DNA from: Perkinsus olseni
Taxonomy: Eukaryota > Perkinsozoa > Perkinsida > Perkinsidae
DNA length: 64,000 nucleotides
Assembly: GCA_013115135.1 (NCBI GenBank)
Contig: JABANP010000048.1
Coordinates: 62,001 to 126,000, forward strand
Reading direction: 5' to 3'
Shown here: piece by piece, positions 34,902-46,440 of the stretch
Position numbering within the stretch: the stretch's first letter is position 1
Layout of the letters: each line of letters begins with the position of its first letter
Program-made: the position numbers and the translations under genes
Notes under the pieces: generated by a model
The model's database searches: none
What the model saw: the letters and a program-made list of their open reading frames with translations, nothing else
Told to the model about the DNA's origin: nothing

Positions 34902-36733
34902 CTATTCTACGCAGTGGGAAACATGTGCGGTGAGATCACCGAGGCTAGTGAAGTCTCGTCGGCCACAGATCGGGCACGGCTCAAGGACGCGGCCCTCGAA
35001 CTGTTCATGGACGGCCTTCATGTGCAAGTCCATGTCCTTCAGGCGCACCAAGCGCCCACACTCCGGGCATGCATCGGTCCTGTTGCCACAACGGGCCTCG
35101 TGGACGGACAAACCCATTAACCGGTCTCGAGCATCCTCGGGAGTCGTTCCTTCCATCGGCACGTACAGCTTACAAAAGCGGCATAAATGCGGTCGCTGCG
35201 GGCAGGAGTCTCGTCGATGTGGCAGCAGTCCGAAGCGGCCCTCGGGGATCTCCTGGCCACAGTCTGGGCATTCAATAGGGGGTGTGATAGGCGCGTTGAT
35301 GGTCGGATAGTTTCTCCTTGTCGCAGGGCAACTTACACACAGGGCAGTGCACATGCCGTGGCCACCGCTCCCGCCGGATCGGTTGCTCGCACTCGGGACA
35401 CTGGACGTAGAGACGCTTGCAGCGCAGCTCGTGCAGAGAGAGGGACGCCTTGGGGACGCGGTGGTGACAGTTCGAGCATGTCGTCCACTCTTCGCCATCT
35501 TCCGACGGCCCCTCCTCCTCCTTCGTCGCCGCAATCTCAGTCGACCGAACAGAGAGCTCGCAGGAGCCTTCAGGGTTCGACACACCAATGTAGATGACCT
35601 CTGGCCACTCGTCGATGGCACTATCGCTCCCAGAGAGATCGTACTGACGCAAGCAGCTGTCGATGTCCTTGAGGGTGAGTGACACGACAGACTCCGAGCT
35701 CGCCCCCGATGACCACATATAAGACACCGGTGTCGCTTCAGTCAGAGGGTAAGTGCCGACAAAGATCTCGCCACTCGTTGCCGAGACCACCAGTTTCTCA
35801 TCGTTTCCTAGCCTGCTGCGCGCCTCGTCAGACAAGACGACTCTGTATTGAGCCGCCTCCTCACCGCTTGTGGTCACCTCAACGGTCGGACCGTCGAGCT
35901 CGACGGAACCAACGCCATCAGCCGCCTCGATCTTGGTCGTCAAGTCGAGATCGATATCAGCATTCACCACACATACAGCAGGCGCGGGTTCAATCCCGGC
36001 CACCTGCACTTTGACACCACCGACTTCGAAAACTTGCCCAAGACTGAGCGTACAAAAATTGGCCGATAAGAACCTTTCCAGGACGGTTCTGAAGTCTCTG
36101 TAGTCACCCAACGTTGAACCAGACGCCACCAATTTCACTGAGGTGCACAACGGCAGAGCCTTGTACCGAATCCGTATCGCTTCACCGGGCTTCAAGCCGA
36201 GACCACGCACCAGTTGGGAGCCGACGAGAACCTGGCCTGCAGGAGCCGAGAACTCCCGCACTCCACAGTGCAGCCGGGTGTCATTCGACTGGTTGTAGAT
36301 CTCAAACATGAGAGGGAACTTGACCTTGTCGCCGAAGGTTTGCAGCTTCTCCAGCACCTTCAAAAACGGTCGATTCCATGGAAAATCACGTCTTCCGCTC
36401 ACCTCTTGCGGCAAGTCCACTCGATCTCCCTTGAGTGTGTCGTTTGGCAGCCACTGCAGCACCTCTTCGAAAGTGACCCCACCATCAGGGGCGCCTTGGT
36501 CGCGAACCTCCACCATGTGGGCTTGTATCTTCCGCTGAGTGTTCGCCTGTAGCATCTCCTCTGTCCTCGCAGCTGCCTGAGTAAGCAAATGGCATACCGC
36601 AAGACATGCCGCTTCGCCCACTCACCTCTTCGCGTATCTTCTGTGCATGCTCCTGCCGTTTCCGAAACTGAGCTGCTCGCTTCCGCTGCTCGGCTTGTCG
36701 TTTTTGGACGGCCGACTTGAATTCAAATTCCAT
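34902..36733 (-). CDS. UFD1-domain protein with multiple zinc fingers
   Basis: Resembles plant PRLI-interacting factor K: a basic coiled-coil start (MEFEFKSAVQKRQAEQRKRA), a UFD1-type double-psi barrel (KFPLMFEIYNQSND, VRGLGLKPGEAIRIRYKALP, VLERFLSANFCTLSLGQVF), then six Cys/His fingers (CSNCHHRVP, CPECEQPI, CPDCGQEIPEG, CRFCKLY, CPECGRLVR with H..H, CPICGRRDF with H..HC). UFD1 domains bind ubiquitin and Cdc48/p97, so a role in ubiquitin-dependent extraction is likely. An intron at 36358-36402 (45 nt, GTGAGC to AAG) is in frame and stop-free. At 35277-35281 a five-G run on the plus strand puts a TGA just before the third finger; one base fewer restores it. Otherwise two long exons. Confidence 0.75.
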
Positions 36734-37088
36734 TGATAAAAGGCTACTGTACGAAAGCTGGTGAGAGAGCAGATATCGCCGAGAAGGTAGGACTTCGAGA
36801 GTGACGATGACTGAATCAAGTTCATCGATCGCGAAGCGAACTCGACACCAATAAAGTCTGGCAACAGTTTACATGTTCAGTAATGGTTCACTGCTTGCCG
36901 GGACACAGGTGATGAGGAACGGGTATGGGACTTGTCCAAGGGAGCAAGGGCCAAGCACTATCGGGCTCCATCCAGGATGTTGGCCAGGCAGCGTCCCTTC
37001 CAAGTTCATGCGGTCCATGCACGGGCGGATTCAGAGTTGTCGAAGGTGCGGTATATCACCTTTCTATGCGCTCACACCCATGCCGTCC

Positions 37089-38640
37089 TCACCCCCTCGA
37101 TAACACCATCAGCGATAGCCCTCTTGCCCACTTTACCATAAAGGGTGCCCAAAACGCACAGAGCGATGGTAGAGTCCCGAGGCGTCTGCATAGCTCGCTT
37201 CTCCTGCCGACGTCCGGGATGGCCTCGAGGTTGGTCTTCGTCGTCTCACAGCGTCGGTCTGAAGATGCTGGTCGACGATCAAAGCGATTGACTAAGCGGT
37301 CGAAGACATTGACAGGAGTACCACCATCGCGATGGCTCTTCCCACTCCCCGAGCTCGTGGGCCTAGGAGGGGGTCGCTTTGTGCTGAGGCTGCGGTACGT
37401 GTGCATGGCCTGCCTGAGACACTCCCTGCCAGACCATAGGCCTCCACCAGGGGAGTGGTTTCCAAGTCTCATAGCCGCTGCTTTCCGCTGCTTCAAACTC
37501 TCATCGGCGGCCCAAGCCTTGATCTCTTCGCTCATCGATGACTGAGGCCTTCTGATGGACCATTTCGAGGGCTGCTGCACGACTGAGCCACGCTTGGCAG
37601 GCAGCCCATAGCCCCACGGTTGCCTAGCAGGCTTCTTCGAATGCTTCCTGCTGTTGATGCCGTCATCAAAAGGGGGAGGGACTTCGCGCGTTGGATGCTC
37701 CAACAACTCCCTCAAGTCGTCTCTGAACCGTGAGTGAACCCGCAGGACGTCACGGCATATACTCAGCTCGACAAATCGAACATCACACCACTCCATAGCC
37801 CGGGCTTCCTCCAACCGTACGGCAGTGCTTGGTGAAGATCGACGGTGACTATGTATCTGCGGAGAAGGGAATGCCCCACCAGGCGGAGAGGCAACTCACT
37901 CGCGCTACGAACAAGCGATAGAAGAAGTGAAGGGCGAATCGAGCGACGATTGAGCCAACGAATAATGCGAGCTCACAGCGAGCGATTGGTGGATGTGAGA
38001 CTTCCGTGCTAAAGTGAGGATCTCTCGGGCACCTGACGAGCTCTGTTTCTCCGACTCGGGGGATGGGCCCAGGAGACCGGCCTCGCCAAATGACCCTCCT
38101 ACGGAGAACTGCAATACGAATCGAGGGGCAATTGCCTAGCCTACCAGTAGTTAGGATGGTGGAGACCTCGCCGCCATGGGCAGGGATCTTCAGTCTGCCA
38201 CGATTAACGACGTAGTAGTGGCTCGAGTCGAGGGCCAGGACTTCTCCCTCGACGAGCATGCGGCATTGGATGAATGGTCCAAGGAACTCCAGAGCACTTC
38301 CAGCTCTCTTCGAACGCCATATGTGATTCTGAAAACAACAACGGGCTGATGTGCGCACTGAGATGTCCCCCGGTAAACTCACTTTTGCGAAGCACTCGGG
38401 TCCGCTCTCAAAGGTCCCCATACGGAAGTGGCCGCGATGAGCTACCCCAGCTCGTCCACCAGCGTTGGGGCCTTCTACGAGTACCTTTAGAAGAGCATCA
38501 TGATCCTGGCCTCTTGCCTGGACGCATGCGGTCGACTGTCGCTGTGGTTTTACGTGTTGTTTATCATCCTCACGAGCAGCGACCTTGTGCGTGATATCGA
38601 CTCTCCCCAAATGCTGAGGTTTTGATGAATGAGTAGGCAT
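37089..38640 (-). CDS. Cyclic nucleotide-binding domain protein
   Basis: The exons encode parts of a CNB domain: ALEFLGPFIQCRMLVEGEVL, YYVVNRGRLKIP, then the phosphate-binding cassette region GGSFGEAGLLGP (about 38085), and after an intron ARAMEWCDVRFVELS followed by RDVLRVHSRFRDDLRELLEH. The last part matches the helix that follows the CNB domain in EAG/CNG-type channels and related proteins. The C-terminal 200 residues are basic and low complexity. No membrane helices are seen, so this is either a soluble CNB protein or the tail of a channel whose 5' exons I could not find. The join before GGSFGE is one base out of frame. The ATG at 38640 is tentative. Confidence 0.55.
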
Positions 38641-38717
38641 TCGTGATTTGTTCTGTGATGGGCTCGAGAAACTCGGACATTGGAACGATTACAGGCGAGC
38701 GATAATCTCCGCTTAAC

Positions 38718-38744
38718 ATAATCGCTGGTCGAAACGATTATGCG
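38718..38744. repeat. Short inverted repeat
   Basis: cataatcg and cgattatg arms separated by about 11 bases, in the gap upstream of the CNB gene. Too short to assign a role. Confidence 0.4.
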
Positions 38745-38799
38745 GCCGGCAGCCACATTTCGGCGTCTCAATACTGGTGGATCATTCATCATCATTCAC

Positions 38800-39147
38800 C
38801 GTGGATGGAGTCATGTCCATGATTGGGTAGTGTGTGGGGAAGGGGTCTCCGACTGGCTGGCGAGCTCGAAGTTTCTTATTCACGGCGGAAAATGCACAAG
38901 ACTTGTGAACGAAGTGTTCTTTTGCCAGTAGTGCTGTCGCGGTTCGATATTGAGTGTACTCATACTCAGTGCATTATTGGGATACACCAAAAAGCAGCTC
39001 TCATGCATGAGGGAATGGTACAATGGCCGAGTCCTCGACAATCACACGCGGTCGGCCATCTCCCTTAGGCTCGTGAGAACTATCAGACCTGAAGGAATGA
39101 TGCGTGAGCTATGAACTAGACTGTCCAAATTTCTGATTTAGTTCCTC
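38800..39147. other. Intergenic, no gene seen
   Basis: Only shadow frames; nothing supported. Confidence 0.4.
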
Positions 39148-39591
39148 TCACCTTTCTCCCCTGAGCCACGTCGTTTTCACCATCCAGACCATCAGGAGGA
39201 GCTGCAGGACGAGCACGACGAGTATCGCGGAGGATACGACCAGAAGCCCAGCCAGTACTCCAGAATAGTCTGGGAGCCCTGACCGGGTTCTGGCCGACGT
39301 CTAATCCTTCGCTCGTTGGCCTGAAGAAGATGAAACATGGAGCTGTGCAGATGGATCAGTGCCTTACCCTTCTTCCTCGTCGTCGCTGTTCTCGAGAGCC
39401 CCCAGCGGAATTTCGGTAGGGATGCTCCCGATGGCGTCCAGCAGCTTCTCTTCGGTGCTGGCCTCCTCTAAATCGGCCACGTTCTTTTCCAGGTTCATAC
39501 TTGCAATCTGTTCTCTGGAGAACAACGTTCCCTGACCGAGGACTTGGCCGATCGCACCGAAGAGTATCGCGAAGATGATCTGCGGAGACAT
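39148..39591 (-). CDS. Small secretory-pathway membrane protein
   Basis: Minus strand. The ATG at 39591 starts a signal peptide (MSPQIIFAILFGAIGQVLGQ), followed by an acidic helical segment (LEKNVADLEEASTEEKLLDA) and DDEEEG at an exon end with a GTAAGG donor. The 3' exon encodes a strong membrane helix (VLAGLLVVSSAILVVLVLQ) and a basic tail KTTWLRGER with stop at 39148. Type I single-pass topology is likely. The frames of the two exons do not join perfectly with the acceptors I can see. Family not recognised. Confidence 0.5.
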
Positions 39592-39624
39592 TTTCGAGGT
39601 TGAACTTTCAACTACCATGATCAC

Positions 39625-40140
39625 ATACGACTCCTAATGGAAGCTACATGGCAATTGATCACCCCCGAATCAGCCCGAGAAGCTCAGTTCTCGCTCAACC
39701 CTGGTATCATGGTTACGGTAGCCCCAGCGCGACCCGCGGACGCAGCGGTCGTCGGGCGGTCTGAGTCAGCGCAAGAAAACAAGTGCTCATTTTCCAGTTC
39801 GAGCGGCTCAACCGCTGCTCTTAATTCGGCCATGAATCGTGCCGCATGACCATATTTTTCCGTGTGGCGTCTTTCGAATTGATTTTAGGTTGGGTTATTC
39901 GTAGCTCGCTTTCGTCATCTTGGTCTAATCATTAGAGCTCATTGGTCCGTCAGCACGTTAGATGACCTAACTCAGGTCGGCGGCGTCCAGAGATGAAGGC
40001 CACATTTTGTGCCGAATGCTGTTGCTGTAGTGAGTCCCTACTAGTGAATCACTAGTAGTGATGCGAGTATTAGCAGACGTGCCAGAGGTTTCTACGCCTA
40101 TTGTATCGTTAATCGCGCAGTTTCGTCCTTTTTTCACATT
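39625..40140. other. Divergent promoter region
   Basis: Separates a minus-strand and a plus-strand gene. Contains a short palindrome near 40040 (ctagtgaatcactag). No exon supported. Confidence 0.4.
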
Positions 40141-42244
40141 ATGGCGGACTCCGATTCGAAACCTGCAGCTGCTCCGGTGCCCAAGGAGACGGACAGTACT
40201 TCGACTGAGGAAAAGCTAAAGGAGGTAGTGGCTAAGTATTAGTGGGGGGAGCTTTCCATGGGATCGTTGGTAATGAGACATAGTAGTCGCGTCGGTAGTA
40301 TAGTAAAACTGAATTATGGTTTCTGCATGAACGTTTGAGTCGAACGAAGTGGTGCTCTACATCAGTGCATTTTATTGCCGAAGGTTCCTCTTGCTCTGAG
40401 AACCTACGGAGAATTACTAATTCTGAAATCGCCTAATTTTTCAAATACTTTATCGAACGGATCGTTCTCTGCCGACTGATTGTACTTCCCTCTCAGCTCG
40501 CAACCTACGCCGAGCGGCTCAAGAAGAGGGGAAATGAGTTACTGAAGGAAGGAAAGCGCGATGGGGCCCTCGCTCTATACACGCAGGTTGGTTCTTCGAT
40601 TCAAATGGACGTCGATAGAACTCATCTTGCTCTCCGCGTCTCATTTCCTGCATGATACTATCATGATGAAAGCAATAGATCCCTTGTTGCGTGGGTCGAT
40701 AAGAGTCCCTGTACGTTTCCGTCATTATGGCGAATTAGAGGCAGTTCACATCTGCCTGGTACCCGACCGTTGATGCGATTACATTGCTCCTGGTGGAAGT
40801 TTTCGGCGCTCAGGGCATTGAGGCCGCGGAAGCAAGCAAGTCTGACAATTTAGCGTCTGCCTTGTACGGTAACCGAGCGCAAGTTTACTTGGGGAAGAAG
40901 GAATGGACGAAAGCGGTTAATGACTGCCGGAGAGCTGTCAAGGCTGATAAGCATAACGTTAAAGGTAGTTAAGGGAGTGTATGTGATGCATCATGGAGGT
41001 TGCTCTTGATGAGGATAGTGAGTGCGCCCAACAACTCCTCGTGTAATGCGTCACCAACTCCTCGTGTAATGCGTCATCAATGGATCACCACCGTGGAATT
41101 TCCTGAGATGATTCACCTGGGAGCTCCGTAATTGAATGAGAGGAACTTTGCGTGTAATTCAAGTTACTGGATGTTGCGAGCGTCATTATATACTATACAA
41201 TAACGCTCTCAACATCCATACAATGTATAGATCGAACAAATTGCGGTGTGATGGTTTTCTGCGTAGACTGTTCGTTACTTCAGCCTACTGGCGTGGGGCT
41301 AAAGCCTCTCTATCCGAGAAGCTTTGGCAGCAAGCTATCGATTTCGCTCGTGATGGCCTCAGTGCTAATCCTGGCAATAAAGATTTAGAGAAGATGCTGG
41401 CAGATGCCGAAGCACAGTTGCAAAGGTGGGATAGTGCGAAGCTGTCCGTCGGACAGTCCGAAGGCCAGCTATATCCCTCATTGCAGATATCGGGAGAAGA
41501 AGGCTTCGAAGCAGTCCGGCTCTTCTATCTCTTTCGTGGGCGGAGGCGATAGCAGAAGTGATGAAGTTTCACCGGAGGAGGCCATGGAACAGCAACGGCT
41601 TGTTAAGGTATTACAGCCTGATGGGGAGGCAATTATCATGGTCATCACTGCATAATGAACGGCCATATTCGCAGTCTTTCGGTTTCTCGTCCTTGGCGAG
41701 TGGGGCTACTTGCTACTCACTGTAGCGTACGATCTTGTGATCTCAGGAGCTGAACGATCAGTATACAGGAGTCCGCCAGCAACTCCACTCGGCGGAAGTC
41801 GAGAAAGCAAAGACAGGGAATGCGCGTGAGATAATCGAGACGATGCTGAAGGAGGACGCACAACTACGTAGGGCTACAGCAACGTGCTTGTTGCGCAGCT
41901 CTATCGCGAATAATGAGTTGCCGGTTGGACTCGAGATTAGTACACTCCTACTAGAGTTAGTGCATACACTCCTTGACTATTGCCTATAACTCGGATCTGG
42001 TACTCGATATTCCTCGATGGTGTCGCCCTTAGATACATACCGCGCAGTAGGGAAGTGTTTCATCCTCTCCGATTCTAGCGAGCTCACCAGCGATATGGCG
42101 AAGGCTGAGAAGCATTTGACAGACAGTGTGATACCACAGCTGAAGAAGTCAGAGGAAATGGTATCTAAGCGATGCAAGAATGCTCAGGGTGAGCTAGACG
42201 ATATGGTCAAACACTTGAGGAAGGCTCCCACTGCGGCCGCGTAG
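40141..42244 (+). CDS. TPR co-chaperone fused to prefoldin subunit 1
   Basis: The first half reads as a TTC4/Cns1-like TPR protein: YAERLKKRGNELLKEGKRDG, ALYTQ, then SALYGNRAQVYLGKKEW with DCRRAVKADKHNVK, then AYWRGAKASLSEKLW. An in-frame linker exon (SISFVGGGDSRSDEVSPEE) leads to a prefoldin beta-type subunit: ELNDQYTGVRQQLHSAEVEK, then DTYRAVGKCFILSD and a closing coiled coil QLKKSEEMVSKRCKNAQGEL, stopping at 42242. The second part matches prefoldin subunit 1. No stop or promoter-sized gap lies between the parts; the junction intron starts at 41609. Two separate genes, the second starting at the ATG at 41584 (MEQQRLVK), remain possible. The exon around 41880-42000 is not resolved. A long intron (40970-41283) carries a 24-bp direct repeat. 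Confidence 0.65.
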
Positions 42245-43037
42245 CTGATTGATTTGCATAGTTGTGGAAAAGCTGATGCGAGGCACTTTCCGGGTTTCCT
42301 CGAGTTTCTTCAGAGACCATTGTGTCAAGTACGCACTGTGGATTTTCATGTGTTGTGCTGAGTGGGGGCTCAGTGGGAGGTTCTTCTCGGATCAGAACCG
42401 GTGGTAGCGATATCACAGTGTAGTTGGAATATACTTAATGATTTCATCTATTCGCCGAGTATTTGGGATGCAATGATCATCGAATCTCAAGTTGGGATTC
42501 TCAACTGTAATACGGTAGATTCTGCCGCGTGTTATTGTGAGAACCCCTGGGGTTCAACCCCAGGTCATAAGGAGTGTCCGCGACTCGCGGCAAATGACTT
42601 CGTGCCGACGATTCGTCATAGGTGCTCGATGCTGAAGCTCTTGGATGTGCCCTCTCCGTTCTCATGTGAACCGCATGATTTGATACAAGGCTGTGCAAGA
42701 TAAGGTGATCGCTACCCACGTCCGATGGATCTGGCTGGTCCAGGCGGGTATTCTCAGTGAGAAGTCCAGTAGGGGTCGAAGGAAAAAAAGATGATTAACG
42801 AGTTCCGCCACAGAAAGGGACAGTAGGTTATTTCCCTACTTGTCTCATGATTTGTGAGACAAATCGAGGTTTATGAGATGTATGATTTGATGTCTCATGT
42901 CTCAGTATTTACTGTACAAGATGACCTCAATCCACTGGCGTTAGGTCCCCATTGTCACGATGTTCTTGTGGACTCCATTAGCTGCTCGCTGAGCGAAAAT
43001 TTAGAAGTTGAACTCAGGATTTCTCCCCTCGCAGAAC
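42245..43037. other. Intergenic with small hairpins
   Basis: No gene seen. Contains a short GC hairpin around 42545-42570 (cctgggg/ccccagg) and gtctcatgatttgtgagac near 42843. Probably two 3' ends meeting. Confidence 0.45.
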
Positions 43038-43568
43038 TTAACACAACACATTGTTCGTTTGTACGCGTGCAATCAAATAACGTTCATTCTCATGATACAA
43101 GTAATAATATAAGACACACGGCCCAGCCGACGGTCGATGTACGGTACCTAATAGAGAACGCTGTGACGAACTGAGAGGATTCGTATAAGCTGTCCTTACC
43201 CGTCGGAGCTGCGTCTCGCTCGAAGCCCTCCACCATCAGTACCGGTATGGGTGGGCTGCGGTGGGGCGGTGGTGAACTTCGCTGGGGAGCTGGGCTCAGG
43301 TGGAGCGGAGGTGGACTCAGGTGGCAGGGTGCCGCCCCTGAGATCGTCCACTAACTGGCCCAGCTCCCACTGCAGCCACTGCTCGGAACCAGAGGTATAC
43401 GGATTGGTTCTGAAAAGAAAACATCCTCAGCGTTCCGACAACACCGAAAGTGACTCACCCGTTGACTTGTTGAGCCCACGTTCCCGGGGGCTCTACCGTG
43501 ATGTTCTCCAGAATGCTGTTGCACTTAGCAACAGCCAGGAGAGCCACGGCAATAAGCTTGTAGAACAT
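43038..43568 (-). CDS. Small secreted protein, family member 1
   Basis: Three exons on the minus strand. The signal peptide is MFYKLIAVALLAVAKCNS, then ILENITVEPPGTWAQQVNG, an intron, NPYTSGSEQWLQWELGQL, a Pro/Thr/Ser-rich stretch, and LRARRSSDG. A GTAAGG donor after SSDG and a TTAG acceptor at about 43143 join a Tyr-rich end (CVLYYYLYHENERY), stopping at 43038. The same exons and splice sites occur in the paralogue at 49997, which supports this model over stopping at 43196. Secreted proteins of parasites can act on hosts, but nothing here shows such a role. Confidence 0.65.
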
Positions 43569-43775
43569 TGTGTCAACTTGTTGTTAAAACTCAGCTGTTA
43601 AAGCTGTTTCCGAAGTGTGCCGGTCGCGTGGTCGCGGATTTGGGGCGAGCGAGAATGACCGTGCGCTGATGTTCGGCTTCGTTTCGTGTAGTTGCAGGAA
43701 AAAGTGCTGAATGTCGGGGCAAATAGAGAATTAGATTGAATTGATATCGGCCAGGTTTTCTTGATCTTTAGCGCA

Positions 43776-44390
43776 ATGCCCCCGTCTCATGTTGGTACAC
43801 CTCCTCCCTCCTCGTTTTTTGAACTCAATACGCCTCAACTGCACCTTGGCGGCTTCTCTGGTTGTACGACGGCTTCCACAGGACTTGAGAAGTGTCCTGT
43901 GGAACAGGCTACATACGGCTCATTACTTACAGGGAGACGTAGCGATGATGGGGATTATCGTATTCTCGACGGTTTTCTGCTTCCGAATTCGCTGCAAACG
44001 GACCTGGCCCCATTATCATGGGCATTCAAACAGTTGCCCATCCTGATCTCTATACACCCTCAGCTGTACCGGAGAGGCTCGACGAGCGGCTCGATTGTGG
44101 TGGATTATGACACACTGGTACAGTCGCTCATGCGGCTATTGAATACTATGCATTTTGCGGACCTATGCCTTGGCCCAGGCAGAGGTGCTACGGTCTCGGT
44201 GTATGATTACTACGAGTACCGTAACTGGGTGAAGGGAGAGTTGGAGATTGGAAACACCTCAGTTTGCTGCAGCAGTCACTGGCTGGCGATGAAGGTGCTG
44301 GCGCACAACTTGAACAGAGCTCTGCTCGAGGGCAAGTGTGTCGCCGACGTAGAGGACGAGTTACAGTGCAGGGTGGACAAAGGCAACTAG
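43776..44390 (+). CDS. Hypothetical protein, single exon
   Basis: 204 residues from MPPSHVGTPPP. Ser/Pro-rich start, then a globular-looking part (YRILDGFLLPNSLQTDL, SIVVDYDTLVQSLMRLLN, MKVLAHNLNRALLEGK). No family recognised. The open frame runs back to 43761, but the ATG at 43776 follows a typical leader. About 210 bp upstream lies the divergent secreted-protein gene. Confidence 0.5.
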   Translation: MPPSHVGTPPPSSFFELNTPQLHLGGFSGCTTASTGLEKCPVEQATYGSLLTGRRSDDGDYRILDGFLLPNSLQTDLAPLSWAFKQLPILISIHPQLYRRGSTSGSIVVDYDTLVQSLMRLLNTMHFADLCLGPGRGATVSVYDYYEYRNWVKGELEIGNTSVCCSSHWLAMKVLAHNLNRALLEGKCVADVEDELQCRVDKGN

Positions 44391-44473
44391 TATCATCATC
44401 GAGAATATACTTTTCTGTTATTCACGTACTCCGTTGTGGGTAAGTGGGTATTTTAGTTTGTTCGGTCGATCAC

Positions 44474-44962
44474 CTATGTGGTCTTTGAAGAACGCTCCCA
44501 GCATTTCCTTGTCCTTTCACTTGGCAACGTACTAAGTCTCATGAGTGTGACCTCATTGACGGGAGTTCTCACGCTGCGTGAGTCATGCATGGCGCCCATG
44601 TTGTAGAGTTTCTCAAGGATACACCGCTGTTGTTGTGCTAAGGTCAAGCATGTAATCGGAACTGTCATGGGTGAACTAGAGTGTCGCTGATTGTTGCCTT
44701 TTTCGATTGGTCGCCGACTTGTAAATCGCGGAATCCGACCGTCGAGCGCCGAGCCGAGCAGCTCGTTCAAAGTCAGTCGAGTGATTTCAAAACGGTATGG
44801 TGCGCTTTCCAACTGTAGGTGCGAACAGCGCTCAAAATTCTGTTGGAGCCTTGTGATAGCCGGAATTGTTGAGTCCCGGGAGCGCCGTCCCATTACTGAG
44901 TCGTTAGGATCGGCCGTTGTCGCATCTCGTTCCTCGATGTAGATCCTGTATGGCCCGTCCAC
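44474..44962 (-). CDS. Hypothetical protein, divergent to thymidylate kinase
   Basis: Single open frame of 162 residues starting MDGPYRIYIEERDATT. It contains APYRFEITRLTLNELLG and a basic Ser-rich tail. Not recognised. Its start lies 55 bp from the thymidylate kinase ATG, so a shared bidirectional promoter is possible. It could be a chance open frame. Confidence 0.38.
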   Translation of the reverse strand: MDGPYRIYIEERDATTADPNDSVMGRRSRDSTIPAITRLQQNFERCSHLQLESAPYRFEITRLTLNELLGSALDGRIPRFTSRRPIEKGNNQRHSSSPMTVPITCLTLAQQQRCILEKLYNMGAMHDSRSVRTPVNEVTLMRLSTLPSERTRKCWERSSKTT

Positions 44963-45016
44963 TTGCCGTCCGCATGTGCAGTGTTTTCTCTTTCCGTGCC
45001 GCCAGCGTTGGCCCGC

Positions 45017-46440
45017 ATGGCTCGAGGTGCATTCATTGTTTTGGAGGGGCTGGACAGGTCGGGGAAGTCCACGCAGCTTAGACGTATCAGTGAGGCTTTA
45101 AGGCGGAGAACAGGAAAGGAGGTGAACTCTAGGATATTCGAATCCCGATTCGGAATGCGCTCATCCGGGAACGAGAAGCGTCTATCTACGGAGGAATAGT
45201 TGACTCGTTGGTCTCGTTGGAAAGGTCGTGGGACATTGAGAAGCCAATCTCGTGTTTCAGGTGGTGGAGATGGGATTCCCTCGCCGCAACAGCGGCGCGA
45301 TTGGCAAAATGCTGGACACGTACTTGAGGGACCCATCGTATAGCATGCGCGACGAGGCTGTACACTTACTGTTCTCGGCGAATAGGTAGCGGTGGGGTTC
45401 TGTGGCTGTGTTTTCGGATGTCGGTTTGCCCCGCGTCACGGGGCGGTATAGACCCTGAATCGCTCAGGTGGGAGGCGATGTCGGAGATGCTGAGCCACTT
45501 GGCTGCTGGAAAACATATCGGTAAGTTAGGCTATTAGTTGGTTTATTCTGTTCATCTTTTACTATTTCAGTCTGTGACCGATACATATTCTCCGGAGTGG
45601 CATATACTGCAATGAAGGGAACGGTGGACTTTGAATGGTGCAAAAGCGTGGACGTAGGACTCTTGAATGGGAGCGATAATGCGGACTGCCGGAGAATCGT
45701 CCCAAAGCTAGCAAGAATTGCGATGAATCATATGCCGGGATTGGGAGAAGAGGGCGGTCACTCGCAGGGGCGCCACCTCTGAGCAGGTTGGCCTCCCCAA
45801 ACCTGATATGGTTGTGTTCTTGGATTTGAGCCCGGAGGCCGCTGCCAGAAGAGGTGCGTATGGCGAGGAGCGGTACGAGAAGAAGGAAGTGCAAGTGAAG
45901 GTGGGCAGCGCATGCCGACAGCCGCCTACTACCCTTCGAGTGACGAAGCAATCCCGTGCAGGTGCGGAGGATGTACACGCGGTTCGAGAAGGAGCCCTTC
46001 TGGCAGATATTTGATGCGGATAAACCGGCCGAAGAGGTAGTAGAATGTGGGTTGCCGGTCGAGCATCCATCATGGTGCCTGTCCGCACCTCATGGCAGAC
46101 GTTAACAAGTTCAGTTATGCAATTCATCCAGGTGACTCGTAAAGTAACCAGATGCAGCTATAGCGGTAGCCCAAGAATTGGAGAAGGACTCCATCATGAG
46201 TATCGACAAGATATGGTGGCCTAAGGAAACCAATTTGGAAGGTGAGCTCCTCTGGCTCGGGCCCTCACTCAGTCGTTCCATCTCAACCCTTCTTCTACAC
46301 TCTTAGGAGTTGAATTTGAGCCTCTTGACCTCTCTCCGGGCGATAGGGGCCAGCGGTGTTTTTTTGCAGGTGAAGTAGGTAAATCGTCAATTAATTTGGA
46401 AGACTTGCAGCAGAGCTCTAGTGCCATTCGTAATGGCTGA
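45017..46440 (+). CDS. DTYMK: Thymidylate kinase
   Basis: Phosphorylates dTMP to dTDP. Starts [19 protein letters not shown] with the P-loop GLDRSGKS. Later exons give [40 protein letters not shown] (DRY motif), [17 protein letters not shown] and the lid [16 protein letters not shown]. All GT-AG introns; one of about 130 nt (45652-45785) precedes VGLPKPD. The 3' end is less sure: after [12 protein letters not shown] an intron and an exon ending at 46440 are proposed. The start is the ATG just before the P-loop; an upstream ATG at 44963 in frame is rejected. Confidence 0.88.

Noticed and set aside
42540..42572. Possible tRNA T-arm (ggggttcaacccc)
   Set aside because: The pairing gives a plain hairpin with a loop too short for a T loop, and no cloverleaf can be drawn.
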